A stretch of DNA of 64,000 nt from Bordetella parapertussis (GTDB lineage: Bacteria > Pseudomonadota > Gammaproteobacteria > Burkholderiales > SG8-39): positions 32,204 through 96,203 of the forward strand of contig CAMAXP010000002.1 of NCBI GenBank assembly GCA_945862265.1, written 5' to 3'. Both the position numbers and the translations under genes were made by a program. Under the pieces are notes generated by a model, which saw only the letters and a list, made by a program, of their open reading frames with translations, was not told the origin of the DNA and did not search any database. Shown in pieces: positions 29,656-38,981 of this stretch. Every line of letters begins with the position of its first letter. The first letter of the stretch is position 1.

Positions 29656-30330
29656 ATGAAATTTCGCATCGCGCCAAGCCTGCTGTCCGCCGATTTCGCC
29701 CGCCTCGGTGAAGAGGTGCGCTCGGTCGTCGCCGCAGGCGCCGACCTCATCCACTTCGACGTCATGGACAACCATTACGTCCCGAACCTCACGATCGGCC
29801 CGCTGGTGTGCGAGGCGATCCGCCCGCACGCGGGCGTCCCGATCGACGTCCACCTGATGGTGAAGCCGGTCGACCGGATTGTGCCGGATTTCGCAAAAGC
29901 GGGGGCGGGCATCATCAGCTTCCACCCGGAAGCCTCCGAGCATATCGACCGGACGATTGCGCTGATCCATGAGCATGGATGCAAGGCCGGGCTGGTCTTC
30001 AATCCCGCGACGCCGCTCGAGTACCTCGACTACACGCTGGACAAGGTCGACCTGGTGCTGTTGATGTCGGTCAACCCGGGATTCGGCGGGCAGAAGTTCA
30101 TCCCTTCCGTGCTGCCCAAGATCCGCGAAGTGCGCAGGCGCGTGGACCTGCTCAAGAGCGAAACCGGGCGCGAGGTATGGATCGAGGTGGACGGCGGCGT
30201 GAAGGTGGACAACATCGCCGAAGTCGCCGCCGCGGGTGCCGACACTTTCGTCGCGGGGTCGGCCATTTTCGGCGCCGGGGATTACGCGAAGACGATTGCG
30301 GACATGCGCGCGCGGCTCGCCGCACTGTGA
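29656..30330 (+). CDS. rpe: Ribulose-phosphate 3-epimerase
   Basis: Rpe interconverts ribulose-5-phosphate and xylulose-5-phosphate. The ATG at 29656 gives 224 residues in a TIM barrel with [13 protein letters not shown], the metal and catalytic residues in [35 protein letters not shown] and VDGGV. It heads rpe-gph-trpEGDC and overlaps gph by GTGA. Confidence 0.96.
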   Translation: MKFRIAPSLLSADFARLGEEVRSVVAAGADLIHFDVMDNHYVPNLTIGPLVCEAIRPHAGVPIDVHLMVKPVDRIVPDFAKAGAGIISFHPEASEHIDRTIALIHEHGCKAGLVFNPATPLEYLDYTLDKVDLVLLMSVNPGFGGQKFIPSVLPKIREVRRRVDLLKSETGREVWIEVDGGVKVDNIAEVAAAGADTFVAGSAIFGAGDYAKTIADMRARLAAL

Positions 30331-31010
30331 TCTCCCTGGGCGCGGTTCGCGCCGTCCTCCTGGACCTTGACGGCACGCTGCTCGACACCGCGCCTGAAAT
30401 CGCCGCAGCGGCGGCCGACATGCTCTCCGAACTGGGACTGGACCCGGTAGACCCGTTGCGCGTGCGGGAGTTCATCGGCAAGGGCATTCCCCACCTGGTG
30501 CGGCGAACGCTCGAGGCGTCTCTTGGCAGGGCGCCGGATGAGCGGCGGGTCGGTTCGGCCATGGAGGGATTCTTCTTCCACTACGCGAAGCGCAACGGCT
30601 GCATGGCCAAACCCTATCCTGGTGTCCTCGAGGGCATCACCGAGTTGCGCGCGAAGGGGTTTGCGCTCGCGTGCGTCACCAACAAGACCGCGCAGTTCAC
30701 GATCCCGCTGCTTGAGGCGACCGGGCTGGCCGGGTTTTTTCCCGTCGTGGTGTCGGGCGACACGATGCCGAAGAAGAAGCCCGCCCCCGATCCGCTGCTC
30801 GAAGCCTGCCGCCGTCTTGGTATCCCGGCGCTTGAGGCACTGATGATCGGTGACTCGAGAAACGACGCGTTGGCCGCGCGCGCGGCAGGGTGCCCGGTCC
30901 TGCTGGTGCCCTACGGGTACACCGAGGGCGAGGATGTGCAAGGCATCGATTGCGATGGTATAGTTCCCTCGCTCCTGCACGTCGCAGGACTCCTGAAAAT
31001 TCAGTCGTGA
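30327..31010 (+). CDS. gph: Phosphoglycolate phosphatase (HAD family)
   Basis: This 227-residue HAD phosphatase begins at GTG 30327, overlapping the rpe stop (GTGA). It has motif [12 protein letters not shown], motif II VTNKT, a Lys in KKKPAPDP, and motif [14 protein letters not shown]. Between rpe and trpE it is most simply Gph, which hydrolyses 2-phosphoglycolate. MupP (MurNAc-6-phosphate phosphatase) is a close relative often annotated gph, and this genome has AmgK/MurU, so MupP activity is an alternative. A candidate promoter and leader ORF for trpE lie in and just after its 3' end. Confidence 0.87.
   Translation: MISLGAVRAVLLDLDGTLLDTAPEIAAAAADMLSELGLDPVDPLRVREFIGKGIPHLVRRTLEASLGRAPDERRVGSAMEGFFFHYAKRNGCMAKPYPGVLEGITELRAKGFALACVTNKTAQFTIPLLEATGLAGFFPVVVSGDTMPKKKPAPDPLLEACRRLGIPALEALMIGDSRNDALAARAAGCPVLLVPYGYTEGEDVQGIDCDGIVPSLLHVAGLLKIQS
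30956..30964 (+). promoter_or_regulatory. Candidate extended -10 promoter for the trp leader
   Basis: The string TGGTATAGT inside the gph 3' end is an extended -10 element (TGn plus TATAGT). A start near 30971 would put the candidate Trp-rich leader ORF about 36 bases downstream, the usual geometry of attenuation leaders. No good -35 box is visible, which fits extended -10 promoters but weakens the call. Confidence 0.4.
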
Positions 31011-31069
31011 ACCACACCCGGACAAACTGGACCCTTCATTGGCCTAGCTGGCGCCCCTGGCGCAGCTAG
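31007..31069 (+). CDS. Candidate trp operon leader peptide (four Trp codons)
   Basis: GTG 31007 opens a 20-codon frame, [20 protein letters not shown], ending at TAG 31067. Four of 20 codons are TGG (31028, 31040, 31049, 31058), far above chance, and the frame lies about 100 bases before trpE. Its start overlaps the gph stop (GTGA). The last two Trp codons sit inside a hairpin (31044-31069). The nearest AGGA lies 17 bases upstream, so initiation may rely on coupling to gph. I infer Trp-responsive leader control of trpEGDC. Confidence 0.6.
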   Translation: MNHTRTNWTLHWPSWRPWRS

Positions 31070-31101
31070 ACCTTCTTGCGCATCCGCGCGGCGCGGATGC
31101 G
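31044..31101 (+). promoter_or_regulatory. Two-hairpin trp leader region (attenuator-like)
   Basis: Hairpin 1 is CTAGCTG(g)CGCC / GGCGCAGCTAG (31044-31055 with 31059-31069), overlapping the last two Trp codons and the leader stop. Hairpin 2 is a perfect CGCATCCGCGC / GCGCGGATGCG (31079-31089 with 31091-31101). No run of T follows hairpin 2, so it is not a standard intrinsic terminator; the regulatory step might be Rho-dependent or act on folding. I see no clear alternative antiterminator pairing. Confidence 0.45.
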
Positions 31102-31170
31102 TGAGGCAGTACAGGCCGCAGGCTAGTCGCAGTTCCAGTTCCAATACCGGTTGCATAGTGGGAGATTCAC

Positions 31171-32661
31171 ATGACTGAGCTCGAATTCGAACAGCTCGCA
31201 AAGCAGGGCTACAACCGCATCCCGGTCGTGGCCGAAATCCGCGCCGACCTCGACACGCCGGTCGCGCTCTACCTCAAGCTCGCCAACAAGCCCTACACCT
31301 ACCTGCTCGAGTCGGTGGTGGGTGGTGAGCGCTTCGGCCGGTATTCGTACATCGGGCTGCCCTCGTCCGAGCGTATCGAGGCCCGTGGCCGCAACGTTAC
31401 CGTGCACCGGCGAGAGGCCGATGGCGAGGAGCGCGTTGAAAGGTTTGCGGACACCGACCCGTTCGTCTTCGTGCGCGACTATCTCGCCAAGTACAAGGCC
31501 GCGCCGCTGCCCGGACTGCCGCGCTTTGCCGGCGGCCTCGTGGGGTACTTCGGCTACGAAACCGTGCGCTTCATCGAGAAAAGGCTGGCCGGCGCCGACA
31601 AGCCCGACCCGCTCGGCACGCCCGACGTGCTGCTGATGCGCTCGGAAGAGTTGGCCGTGGTCGACAACGTGCAGGGCAAGCTGTATTTCGTCGTCTACGC
31701 CGACCCCGCCCTGCCCGACGCACTGCGCCGCGCGCGGGCCCGGCTGGCCGAACTCCAGGCGGGCCTGGCCAGGCCGCTGCGCCAGGTGCAGCGCAGTTAC
31801 CCCGGCGACGATGCGGTGCGGTCCTCCGTCACGAAGGAGGCCTTCATCGACGCGGTGAAGAAGACCAAGGAGTACATCTACGCCGGCGACGCGATGCAGA
31901 TTCAGATCTCGCAGCGCATGTTGCGCCGCTTTACGGCGCCGCCGTTCGCGTTGTACCGGTCGCTACGCGGGTTGAATCCCTCGCCGTACATGTTCTATTT
32001 CGACCTCGGCGACCACCATGTGGTGGGCGCCTCGCCGGAGATCCTCGTGCGGCTCGAGGGCGACACTGTGACGCTGCGGCCGATCGCGGGCACGCGTCCG
32101 CGCGGCAAGACCTATGCCGAGGACCAGGCCGCCGCGAAGGAACTGCTCGCCGATCCGAAGGAGCGGGCCGAGCACGTCATGCTGATCGACCTCGGCAGGA
32201 ACGACGTCGGCCGCGTGGCGAAGATCGGCAGCGTGAAAGTCACCGAATCGATGACGGTCGAGCGCTACTCGCATGTGATGCACATCGTGTCCAACTGCGA
32301 AGGCGCCCTCGCCGAAGGGCTCGACGCGTTCGATGTGCTGAAGGCAACCTTCCCGGCCGGCACGATCAGCGGCGCGCCCAAGGTGCGGGCGATGGAAATC
32401 ATCGACGAGTTCGAGCCGATCAAGCGCGGCCTGTACAGCGGGGCAGTGGGTTACCTCGGGTTCAACGGCGACATGGACCTGGCGATCGCGATTCGCACCG
32501 CGGTCATAAAGGACGGCACGCTGCACGTTCAGGCCGCCGCGGGCATCGTGGCCGATTCGGACCCCGAGTCCGAGTACCAGGAAACCCTCCACAAGATGCG
32601 CGCGGTCCTGCGCGCGGCCGAAACCGCGCTCGCCGAGACCGAGCAGCCGGTCGCGACCTAG
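31171..32661 (+). CDS. trpE: Anthranilate synthase component I
   Basis: TrpE makes anthranilate from chorismate with ammonia supplied by TrpG. The 496 residues keep the LLES feedback-inhibition motif (45-48) and the following RYSYIG. The catalytic core includes [40 protein letters not shown] and [18 protein letters not shown] ribosome site precedes ATG 31171. trpG follows 9 bases later. Confidence 0.97.
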   Translation: MTELEFEQLAKQGYNRIPVVAEIRADLDTPVALYLKLANKPYTYLLESVVGGERFGRYSYIGLPSSERIEARGRNVTVHRREADGEERVERFADTDPFVFVRDYLAKYKAAPLPGLPRFAGGLVGYFGYETVRFIEKRLAGADKPDPLGTPDVLLMRSEELAVVDNVQGKLYFVVYADPALPDALRRARARLAELQAGLARPLRQVQRSYPGDDAVRSSVTKEAFIDAVKKTKEYIYAGDAMQIQISQRMLRRFTAPPFALYRSLRGLNPSPYMFYFDLGDHHVVGASPEILVRLEGDTVTLRPIAGTRPRGKTYAEDQAAAKELLADPKERAEHVMLIDLGRNDVGRVAKIGSVKVTESMTVERYSHVMHIVSNCEGALAEGLDAFDVLKATFPAGTISGAPKVRAMEIIDEFEPIKRGLYSGAVGYLGFNGDMDLAIAIRTAVIKDGTLHVQAAAGIVADSDPESEYQETLHKMRAVLRAAETALAETEQPVAT

Positions 32662-32670
32662 GGGGATGCC

Positions 32671-33239
32671 ATGCCGCTGATGATCGACAACTACGACTCC
32701 TTCACCTACAACCTCGTGCAGTACCTGGGCGAGCTGGGCGAGGACGTGCGCGTGTTCCGCAACGACGAGATTACGGTCGACGAAGTGGCGCAGCTCAAGC
32801 CCGCCCGCATCGTGCTCTCTCCCGGCCCGTGCACGCCGAACGAGGCCGGCATTACGCTGGCGCTCATCGAGCGGCTGGCCGGGCAGGTCCCGATCCTCGG
32901 CGTATGCCTCGGGCACCAGGCGATCGGCCAGGCCTTTGGCGGCCGGATCGTCCGGGCGATGCAGGTGATGCACGGCAAGACTTCACGCATCGAGCATGAA
33001 GGGCGCGGCGTGTTCCGCGACCTCCCGGCCGGTTTCGTCGCGACCCGCTACCACTCGCTGGTCATCGAGCGCGCGAGCCTTCCGGACTGCCTCGAAGTCA
33101 CCGCGCGCTCCGAGGACGGGGAGATCATGGGGGTGCGCCACCGGACGCTTGCCGTGGAAGGCGTGCAGTTCCACCCGGAGGCCATCCTCACCGAGCACGG
33201 CCACCAACTTCTTAAAAATTTCCTGCAGGAGCGAGGCGC

Positions 33240-33243
<4 letters not shown>
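32671..33243 (+). CDS. trpG: Anthranilate synthase component II (glutamine amidotransferase)
   Basis: TrpG hydrolyses glutamine and channels ammonia to TrpE. The 190-residue class I amidotransferase has the start [20 protein letters not shown], the nucleophile Cys79 in [10 protein letters not shown], the oxyanion strand [11 protein letters not shown], and the His-Glu pair in [11 protein letters not shown]. It may also serve PabB. The stop overlaps the trpD start (ATGA). Confidence 0.97.
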
Positions 33244-34271
<1,028 letters not shown>

Positions 34272-34280
34272 CCGGCGCCC

Positions 34281-35078
34281 ATGGCCGACATCCTGCAGAA
34301 GATCCTTGCCACCAAGCAGCGGGAAGTCGCCGAAGCTTCGAGTGCGGTGCCGTTCGCTGAGGTGAAAGCTCAGGCGGCGGTGGCAAGCGAGCCGCGCGAT
34401 TTTGAAGCTGCGCTGCGCACGAAGATCCGGGCGGGCGAGCCCGCGGTCATTGCCGAGGTCAAGAAGGCCAGCCCCTCCAAGGGCGTGCTCCGGGCGGACT
34501 TCGATCCCGCGGCGATTGCCAGGAGCTACGCCGCGGCCGGCGCCGCCTGCCTGTCGGTCCTCACCGACCGGGAGTATTTCCAGGGGGCGCCCGAGTACCT
34601 GCAGGCGGCCCGGGGTGCGTGTGCGCTGCCTGCGCTGCGCAAGGACTTCATGGTCGATCCGTACCAGGTCTACGAGGCCCGCGCACTGGGGGCCGACTGC
34701 ATCCTGCTGATCGTTGCCGCCCTCGAGCCCGCGGTGATGCGCGAACTCGAAGCGCATGCGCTGGGACTGGGCATGGCCGTGCTTGTCGAAATTCACAACG
34801 CAGCTGAGTTGGATGCGGCGCTCACCCTCAAGACGCCGCTCCTCGGGATCAACAACCGCAACCTGCGGACGTTCGAGACCCGGCTGGAATCGACGCTGGA
34901 CCTGCTGGGCTCGATCCCGGCGGACAAGCTGGTGGTGACCGAGAGCGGGATCTTGTCTTCGGCCGATGTCCGGCTCATGCGCAGCCGCGGCGTCGAGGCT
35001 TTTCTGGTGGGTGAGGCGTTCATGCGCGCAAAAGACCCCGGCGCGGCCCTCGCAGAGCTCTTTTACTATCATTCGTAA
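34281..35078 (+). CDS. trpC: Indole-3-glycerol phosphate synthase
   Basis: TrpC closes the indole ring from CdRP. The 265 residues form a TIM barrel with [16 protein letters not shown], the catalytic lysines in [14 protein letters not shown] and [25 protein letters not shown], and [12 protein letters not shown] with FLVGEAFM at the phosphate site. It is monofunctional (no fused TrpF) and is the last gene of trpEGDC; trpFBA is not in the window. Confidence 0.97.
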   Translation: MADILQKILATKQREVAEASSAVPFAEVKAQAAVASEPRDFEAALRTKIRAGEPAVIAEVKKASPSKGVLRADFDPAAIARSYAAAGAACLSVLTDREYFQGAPEYLQAARGACALPALRKDFMVDPYQVYEARALGADCILLIVAALEPAVMRELEAHALGLGMAVLVEIHNAAELDAALTLKTPLLGINNRNLRTFETRLESTLDLLGSIPADKLVVTESGILSSADVRLMRSRGVEAFLVGEAFMRAKDPGAALAELFYYHS

Positions 35079-35163
35079 GTTATTGATTTAATTGTTTTTG
35101 TTTTTTTGTTGTTGTAAAAATGCAACAACTTGGTCCTTCCGGGGGGTGAAATAGCGCACAAAG

Positions 35164-35278
35164 TTGTCCCCGGAGCGCGCTCTTTGGCAGAATTACTACG
35201 ACTTCTCGGTACGGGGGGTCTGGTTGGAGACCGCAAGGGACCGACCGAGAATCGAAACCTACACAGGAGATTTACCGA
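35164..35278 (+). promoter_or_regulatory. Candidate porin promoter and 5' leader
   Basis: TTGTCC (35164-35169) and CAGAAT (35188-35193), 18 bases apart, are a plausible sigma70 promoter, giving an untranslated leader of about 80 bases. The leader contains a small hairpin GGTCT/AGACC (35217-35232) and the ribosome site AGGAGA just before ATG 35279. Between the trpC stop and this point the DNA is T-rich (35090-35107) with a weak GTTGTTG/CAACAAC hairpin and no ORF. Confidence 0.35.
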
Positions 35279-36610
35279 ATGAATAAGAAACTTCTAGTCG
35301 TCGCCGTCGCCGGCGCCCTGGCTGCCCCGGGCGTTGCCCTGGCGCAATCCAGCGTGACCATCAGCGGCATTTTCAAGGCATCGCTTGAGAACGTGCGGAT
35401 CGGTAGCCCGAACGTTACCGCTGGCAACACCGTGTCGAATGGCGCAGGCCTGCCGGTGAACTTCCTTAACCGCACTGGTCTTAACACCACCGAAAACCGC
35501 GTTGCTGACGATTCGTCGCGCATCCTCTTCAACGTTGTTGAAGATCTGGGCGGCGGTCTGGCGGCGATCGGCCAGGCGGACCTCCGCATGCCGTTGGCTT
35601 CGGGCAACGCAATCTTCATGAGCGGCAACACGCACGTCGGTCTGCGCAGCAAATCGTTGGGCCGCATCTTGGTTGGCCGCCAGGACGTCCACTACGGCAA
35701 CACCGAGAGCGACATGTCGGCGCTGGCCGGTGACCTCCGTGCTGACGCAGTCTCGCTGCTGGCGTTCATGAAGGACGGCACGGCGATCGCCGGTGCCACG
35801 CGTACCCCGAACATCATCCACTACACGACGCCGAACTTTAGCGGCTTCACTGCAATCGTTGCTTACTCGACTGGGCCGACTGCAGCTAGCGGTACCGGTG
35901 CGACTGGACAGGTGCTGACGTCTGCCGCGCAACCCGTTGTGCAGCAATCCGATCTGGCCACCGGTGCACGGAAGGGCAGCGCGATCAACTTTAACCCGAA
36001 CTATGCCGCCGCAAACTGGCAGGTTGGCTACAGCTACTGGAACTCGAAGCCGGATCTTGCTGCCGCGACCCAGAGTGGTACTGGCGCTGCGGTGACCTCC
36101 GCCTCATCCGGTGCCTCGTTTGGGACAGCCGACCAGCGTGCCGACAGGCTTTATGGCAGCTTCAAGATGGCCGGCTTCAAGGTTGGTCTGGCTTGGGACA
36201 AATCGCGCCTGAAGGCTTCAACCGCTAGTGCCACAGGGATTGTCAACGTTACAGGCAATGGCGGCGTAACAGGCGCAGCGTTTGCCTCTGGCACCACGAT
36301 CAGCGAGCGTACCGCGTGGTCGATCCCGGTGTCGTACATGATGGGCAAAAACCAGTTCCACTTTCACTACACGAAAGCACTTGACGACAAGTCTACCGCT
36401 GTGCAGGACGGTGGGAAGATGGTCGCGTTCTCCTACCAGTACACGCTGTCCAAGCGTACCTCGGTGGGCCTGACGTACTCCAAGATCACCAACGACATAG
36501 GCGCCGCGTACAACAACTTCACCTCGGCCTCCCTGGGTAACTCAATTTCCGGTGTGAACCCTGGCGAAGATCCGCGCCTGATGGCCGCGACCATCCGCCA
36601 CGCGTTCTAA
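35279..36610 (+). CDS. Outer-membrane porin (Gram-negative general porin, Porin_4 type)
   Basis: This 443-residue porin starts MNKKLLVVAVAG, has a signal peptide cleaved near GVALA (about 22), then beta strands beginning QSSVTISGIFKASLENV, the constriction-region pattern LFNVVEDLGGGLAAIGQADLR, LGRILVGRQD, and a C-terminal strand ending RHAF with terminal Phe for BAM recognition. The family forms trimeric channels in Neisseria and Burkholderiales. Codon use (more T-ending codons) differs slightly from neighbours, typical of highly expressed genes. It is flanked by its own promoter and terminator. Confidence 0.93.
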   Translation: MNKKLLVVAVAGALAAPGVALAQSSVTISGIFKASLENVRIGSPNVTAGNTVSNGAGLPVNFLNRTGLNTTENRVADDSSRILFNVVEDLGGGLAAIGQADLRMPLASGNAIFMSGNTHVGLRSKSLGRILVGRQDVHYGNTESDMSALAGDLRADAVSLLAFMKDGTAIAGATRTPNIIHYTTPNFSGFTAIVAYSTGPTAASGTGATGQVLTSAAQPVVQQSDLATGARKGSAINFNPNYAAANWQVGYSYWNSKPDLAAATQSGTGAAVTSASSGASFGTADQRADRLYGSFKMAGFKVGLAWDKSRLKASTASATGIVNVTGNGGVTGAAFASGTTISERTAWSIPVSYMMGKNQFHFHYTKALDDKSTAVQDGGKMVAFSYQYTLSKRTSVGLTYSKITNDIGAAYNNFTSASLGNSISGVNPGEDPRLMAATIRHAF

Positions 36611-36660
36611 GAACCCGTACGGATGTAAGCCGGAGCAATCCGGCTGAACAAGCTCTACTG

Positions 36661-36690
36661 AACGGGCGCCGAAAGGCGCCCGTTTTTTTT
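36661..36690 (+). terminator. Rho-independent terminator of the porin gene
   Basis: A perfect 10-bp stem AACGGGCGCC / GGCGCCCGTT closes a GAAA tetraloop (36671-36674) and runs into eight T. It lies about 50 bases after the porin stop and isolates the porin from the toxin-antitoxin genes. Confidence 0.93.
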
Positions 36691-36769
36691 GGGGTGTGCC
36701 TGATGGGATGAGGACACGCTCGCCTGTTGCCAAGCCTCGGTCGCATCAAGATCCGCCCATAACTTCCTG

Positions 36770-36792
36770 TACAATACGATTTATCGCATTGT
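36770..36792 (+). promoter_or_regulatory. Palindromic operator overlapping a -10 box upstream of the antitoxin
   Basis: ACAATACGAT-TT-ATCGCATTGT (36771-36792) is a 22-base inverted repeat with one mismatch per arm. It overlaps the -10-like TACAAT (36770-36775) and lies 14 bases before the antitoxin start. This is the expected position for autorepression by a Phd/YefM antitoxin. Confidence 0.6.
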
Positions 36793-36805
36793 TAAGGGTA
36801 CGGTT

Positions 36806-37072
36806 ATGAGGACTATTTCGGCGAACGACCTTAAAACCAAAGGGATTGGCGCCATCGAGCAGGCCCTGATCGAGCAGTCCGAAGCCTCAGTCAGCGTGCG
36901 CGGCCAGGTCAAATATGTGGTGATGAGCCAGGCGCAATACCAGTATTTGCGGGAGTGCGAACTCGAGGCCGCCCTTGCCGAGTCCAGGGCTGACATGGAT
37001 GCAGGCAGGTTTGTGGCGGAGTCGGTTGCCGAGCATTTGAATCGCATCGCCCGGATGAACCAGCCTGCCTGA
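36806..37072 (+). CDS. Phd/YefM-family antitoxin
   Basis: This 88-residue protein begins MRTISANDLKTKGIGAIEQAL and contains SVRGQVKYVVMSQAQYQYLR, the DNA-binding half of Phd/YefM antitoxins; the C-terminal helix (ALAESRADMDAGRFV) would wrap the toxin. The stop overlaps the toxin start (TGATG), a standard type II layout. The palindrome upstream suggests autoregulation. Confidence 0.85.
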   Translation: MRTISANDLKTKGIGAIEQALIEQSEASVSVRGQVKYVVMSQAQYQYLRECELEAALAESRADMDAGRFVAESVAEHLNRIARMNQPA

Positions 37073-37347
37073 TGGCGTGGCGGCTGATTTTTACCGAGCA
37101 GTACAACCGGCGCGCTGCGAAGTTCGTCAAGCGGCATCCCGGATCCATCAAGCAGTACGCGAAGACGCTGGAACTGCTGGAGGTCAACCCGCATCATCCA
37201 TCGCTGCGACTGCATGCGCTGAAAGGGCGTTTGGAAGGGTTGCACAGCGTATCGATCAATCTCAGCTTTCGAATTACGCTGGAGATGATCGTCACTGACA
37301 CGGAAATCATTCTCATCAATGTCGGTGATCACGATCAGGTGTATTGA
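37072..37347 (+). CDS. RelE/ParE-superfamily toxin
   Basis: This 91-residue basic protein (FTEQYNRRAAKFVKRHPGSI, then LHALKGRLEGLHSVSINLSF, ending INVGDHDQVY) fits the RelE/YafQ-like fold of mRNA-cleaving toxins encoded directly after a Phd-type antitoxin. The C-terminal strand GDHDQVY is typical. Whether it cleaves ribosome-bound mRNA or, like ParE, poisons gyrase cannot be decided here. Confidence 0.83.
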   Translation: MAWRLIFTEQYNRRAAKFVKRHPGSIKQYAKTLELLEVNPHHPSLRLHALKGRLEGLHSVSINLSFRITLEMIVTDTEIILINVGDHDQVY

Positions 37348-37430
37348 GGGTTGTGCGACCAGTCAACGGCCGGGTTTGCTATCCTTGGCTGCTGATCGAA
37401 CGAAGTGACTCCCTCTGGACATGCCAAAAC

Positions 37431-37877
37431 ATGCAGGACTCAAAGCGCACAGTGATTGCCGTGGACGAGGACCTTGAGCAAAACCTCGCGCGTGCGCTGG
37501 GGTCGCGCGCCGAAGTCCTGGAGGCCTACTTGTTCGGTTCCCGTGCGACAGGGCGAGCGCAGTTGCATAGTGATATAGATGTCGCGGTGTATGTTGATCC
37601 CTCGCAGACCGCAGGGACGGCGTATGGTTACACCGCCGAGCTGACCGCGCACCTCATGGGGATGCTTCGCACCAATGAGATCGACGTAGTGGTGCTCAAC
37701 CGGGCGCCCCCGGTCCTCTACCATCGAGTGCTGCGCGACGGCCGGCGAATCCTGGCCCGGGACCTGCGCGCGACGACGACGCGAGAAGGCTACGCGATGT
37801 CGCGCTATTGCGATTACCTGCCGCAGATAGCGAAGATCGAAGCGGGACGCCGGGCGGGGGAGGCGCGCACAAAATGA
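37431..37877 (+). CDS. MntA-type nucleotidyltransferase antitoxin
   Basis: This 148-residue minimal nucleotidyltransferase has YLFGSRATGRAQLHSDIDVAV, the GSx(10)DxD signature. In characterised MntA-HepT pairs the MNT protein AMPylates HepT and neutralises it. The ATG at 37431 was chosen because the frame upstream lacks family residues. The stop overlaps the next start (ATGA). Confidence 0.82.
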   Translation: MQDSKRTVIAVDEDLEQNLARALGSRAEVLEAYLFGSRATGRAQLHSDIDVAVYVDPSQTAGTAYGYTAELTAHLMGMLRTNEIDVVVLNRAPPVLYHRVLRDGRRILARDLRATTTREGYAMSRYCDYLPQIAKIEAGRRAGEARTK

Positions 37878-38302
37878 CTCGCGGCCGTCCCGATCCCGAA
37901 GTGATCCGAAAGCATATCGCCGCCCTTCGCGAGGCACTGTCCAACCTGCGCAGGCACACTGGGCATAGCGCACCGGAGTTGCGCGCCGACGCCGATCTGC
38001 GGTGGATCGTGGAGCGAGGTCTGCAACTCTGCGTGCAGAATGCGCTGGACATCGCCACGCACCTGGCTGCAGCCTCCGGCCTCGACTCGCCGGATTACGC
38101 CACCGCAATCGATCGACTCGCCGAGATCGAGGTGCTCTCTCCGGAGTTCGCCTCGCGCCTGCGCCCGATGGCGGGATTTCGAAATGTCCTGGTGCACGGC
38201 TATCTGCAGGTGGACCTGGGGGTGCTCGAACGGGTTTTGCATGAAAAGCTGGATGACCTGGACGAGTTTGCGGTCTGCGTTGAAACCTACATTGCAGGTT
38301 GA
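37874..38302 (+). CDS. HepT-like RNase toxin (HEPN domain)
   Basis: This 142-residue all-alpha HEPN protein carries the exact RX4HXY active-site motif as RNVLVHGY near the C-terminus, where HepT toxins have their RNase site and the tyrosine that the partner AMPylates. It is coupled to the MNT gene by ATGA overlap. It lies 33 bases before coq7. Confidence 0.82.
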   Translation: MTRGRPDPEVIRKHIAALREALSNLRRHTGHSAPELRADADLRWIVERGLQLCVQNALDIATHLAAASGLDSPDYATAIDRLAEIEVLSPEFASRLRPMAGFRNVLVHGYLQVDLGVLERVLHEKLDDLDEFAVCVETYIAG

Positions 38303-38335
38303 ACCTTCGCGGCAGGGCATTGCTACACTAGCGCC

Positions 38336-38968
38336 ATGACCACTTCCCTTTTCGATCGCGCCATCAACGAGTTCGACCGTGCATTGCGCACCGTGTCGGG
38401 CGTACATGCGGCGTTGCGACCCTCCCCGGCGACGGGCCTGGCCGAAAGCGAGCTGTCGCAGGCGGAGCGCGACCATGCGGTGGCACTGATGCGGGTGAAC
38501 CATGTCGGCGAAGTGTGCGCCCAGGCCCTGTACCAAGGGCAGGCGCTGACGGCCCGGGATCCGGCAAACCGGCGCGCGCTTGAAAAGGCCGCATCCGAGG
38601 AGCAGGACCACCTCGCATGGAGCGCCGACCGGATCGATGAACTGGGCGGGCGCACGAGCCTCCTGAACCCGGTCTGGTACGCCGGGTCGCTGGGGATGGG
38701 TGTTGCGGCCGGCCTGCTGGGCGATCGCTGGAATCTTGCCTTCCTTGCGGAAACCGAGCGTCAGGTCGAGGAGCACCTGGCCGGTCACCTGACGCAGCTC
38801 TCGCCGACCGATGAACGCACGCGCGCTGTGGTGAGGCAAATGGCGCAGGAGGAAGGCCAGCATCGCGCGACGGCGATTTCACTGGGCGCGGCGGAAATGC
38901 CGGCGCCGGCCAAGGGGCTCATGCGCGTCCTGGCTAAAGTGATGACGACCGTCGCCTACCGGGTCTGA
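38336..38968 (+). CDS. coq7: Coq7-family demethoxyubiquinone hydroxylase
   Basis: Coq7 is a di-iron membrane-associated monooxygenase that hydroxylates C6 of the ubiquinone precursor, replacing UbiF in many proteobacteria. The 210 residues keep the ligands: Glu59 ([10 protein letters not shown]), Glu89 and His92 (EEQDHLAW), Glu141 ([11 protein letters not shown]), and Glu172/173 with His176 (QEEGQHRA). Hydrophobic helices ([13 protein letters not shown]) suit a membrane surface. It completes the three-hydroxylase set with the genes at 5.3 and 26.0 kb. Confidence 0.95.
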   Translation: MTTSLFDRAINEFDRALRTVSGVHAALRPSPATGLAESELSQAERDHAVALMRVNHVGEVCAQALYQGQALTARDPANRRALEKAASEEQDHLAWSADRIDELGGRTSLLNPVWYAGSLGMGVAAGLLGDRWNLAFLAETERQVEEHLAGHLTQLSPTDERTRAVVRQMAQEEGQHRATAISLGAAEMPAPAKGLMRVLAKVMTTVAYRV

Positions 38969-38981
38969 CTGGCGCGGAGGG

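Noticed and set aside
35108..35129. GTTGTTG/CAACAAC hairpin after trpC as a terminator
   Set aside because: AT-rich 7-bp stem with no T run behind it on the plus strand; too weak to call, although the upstream T-rich stretch is unusual.
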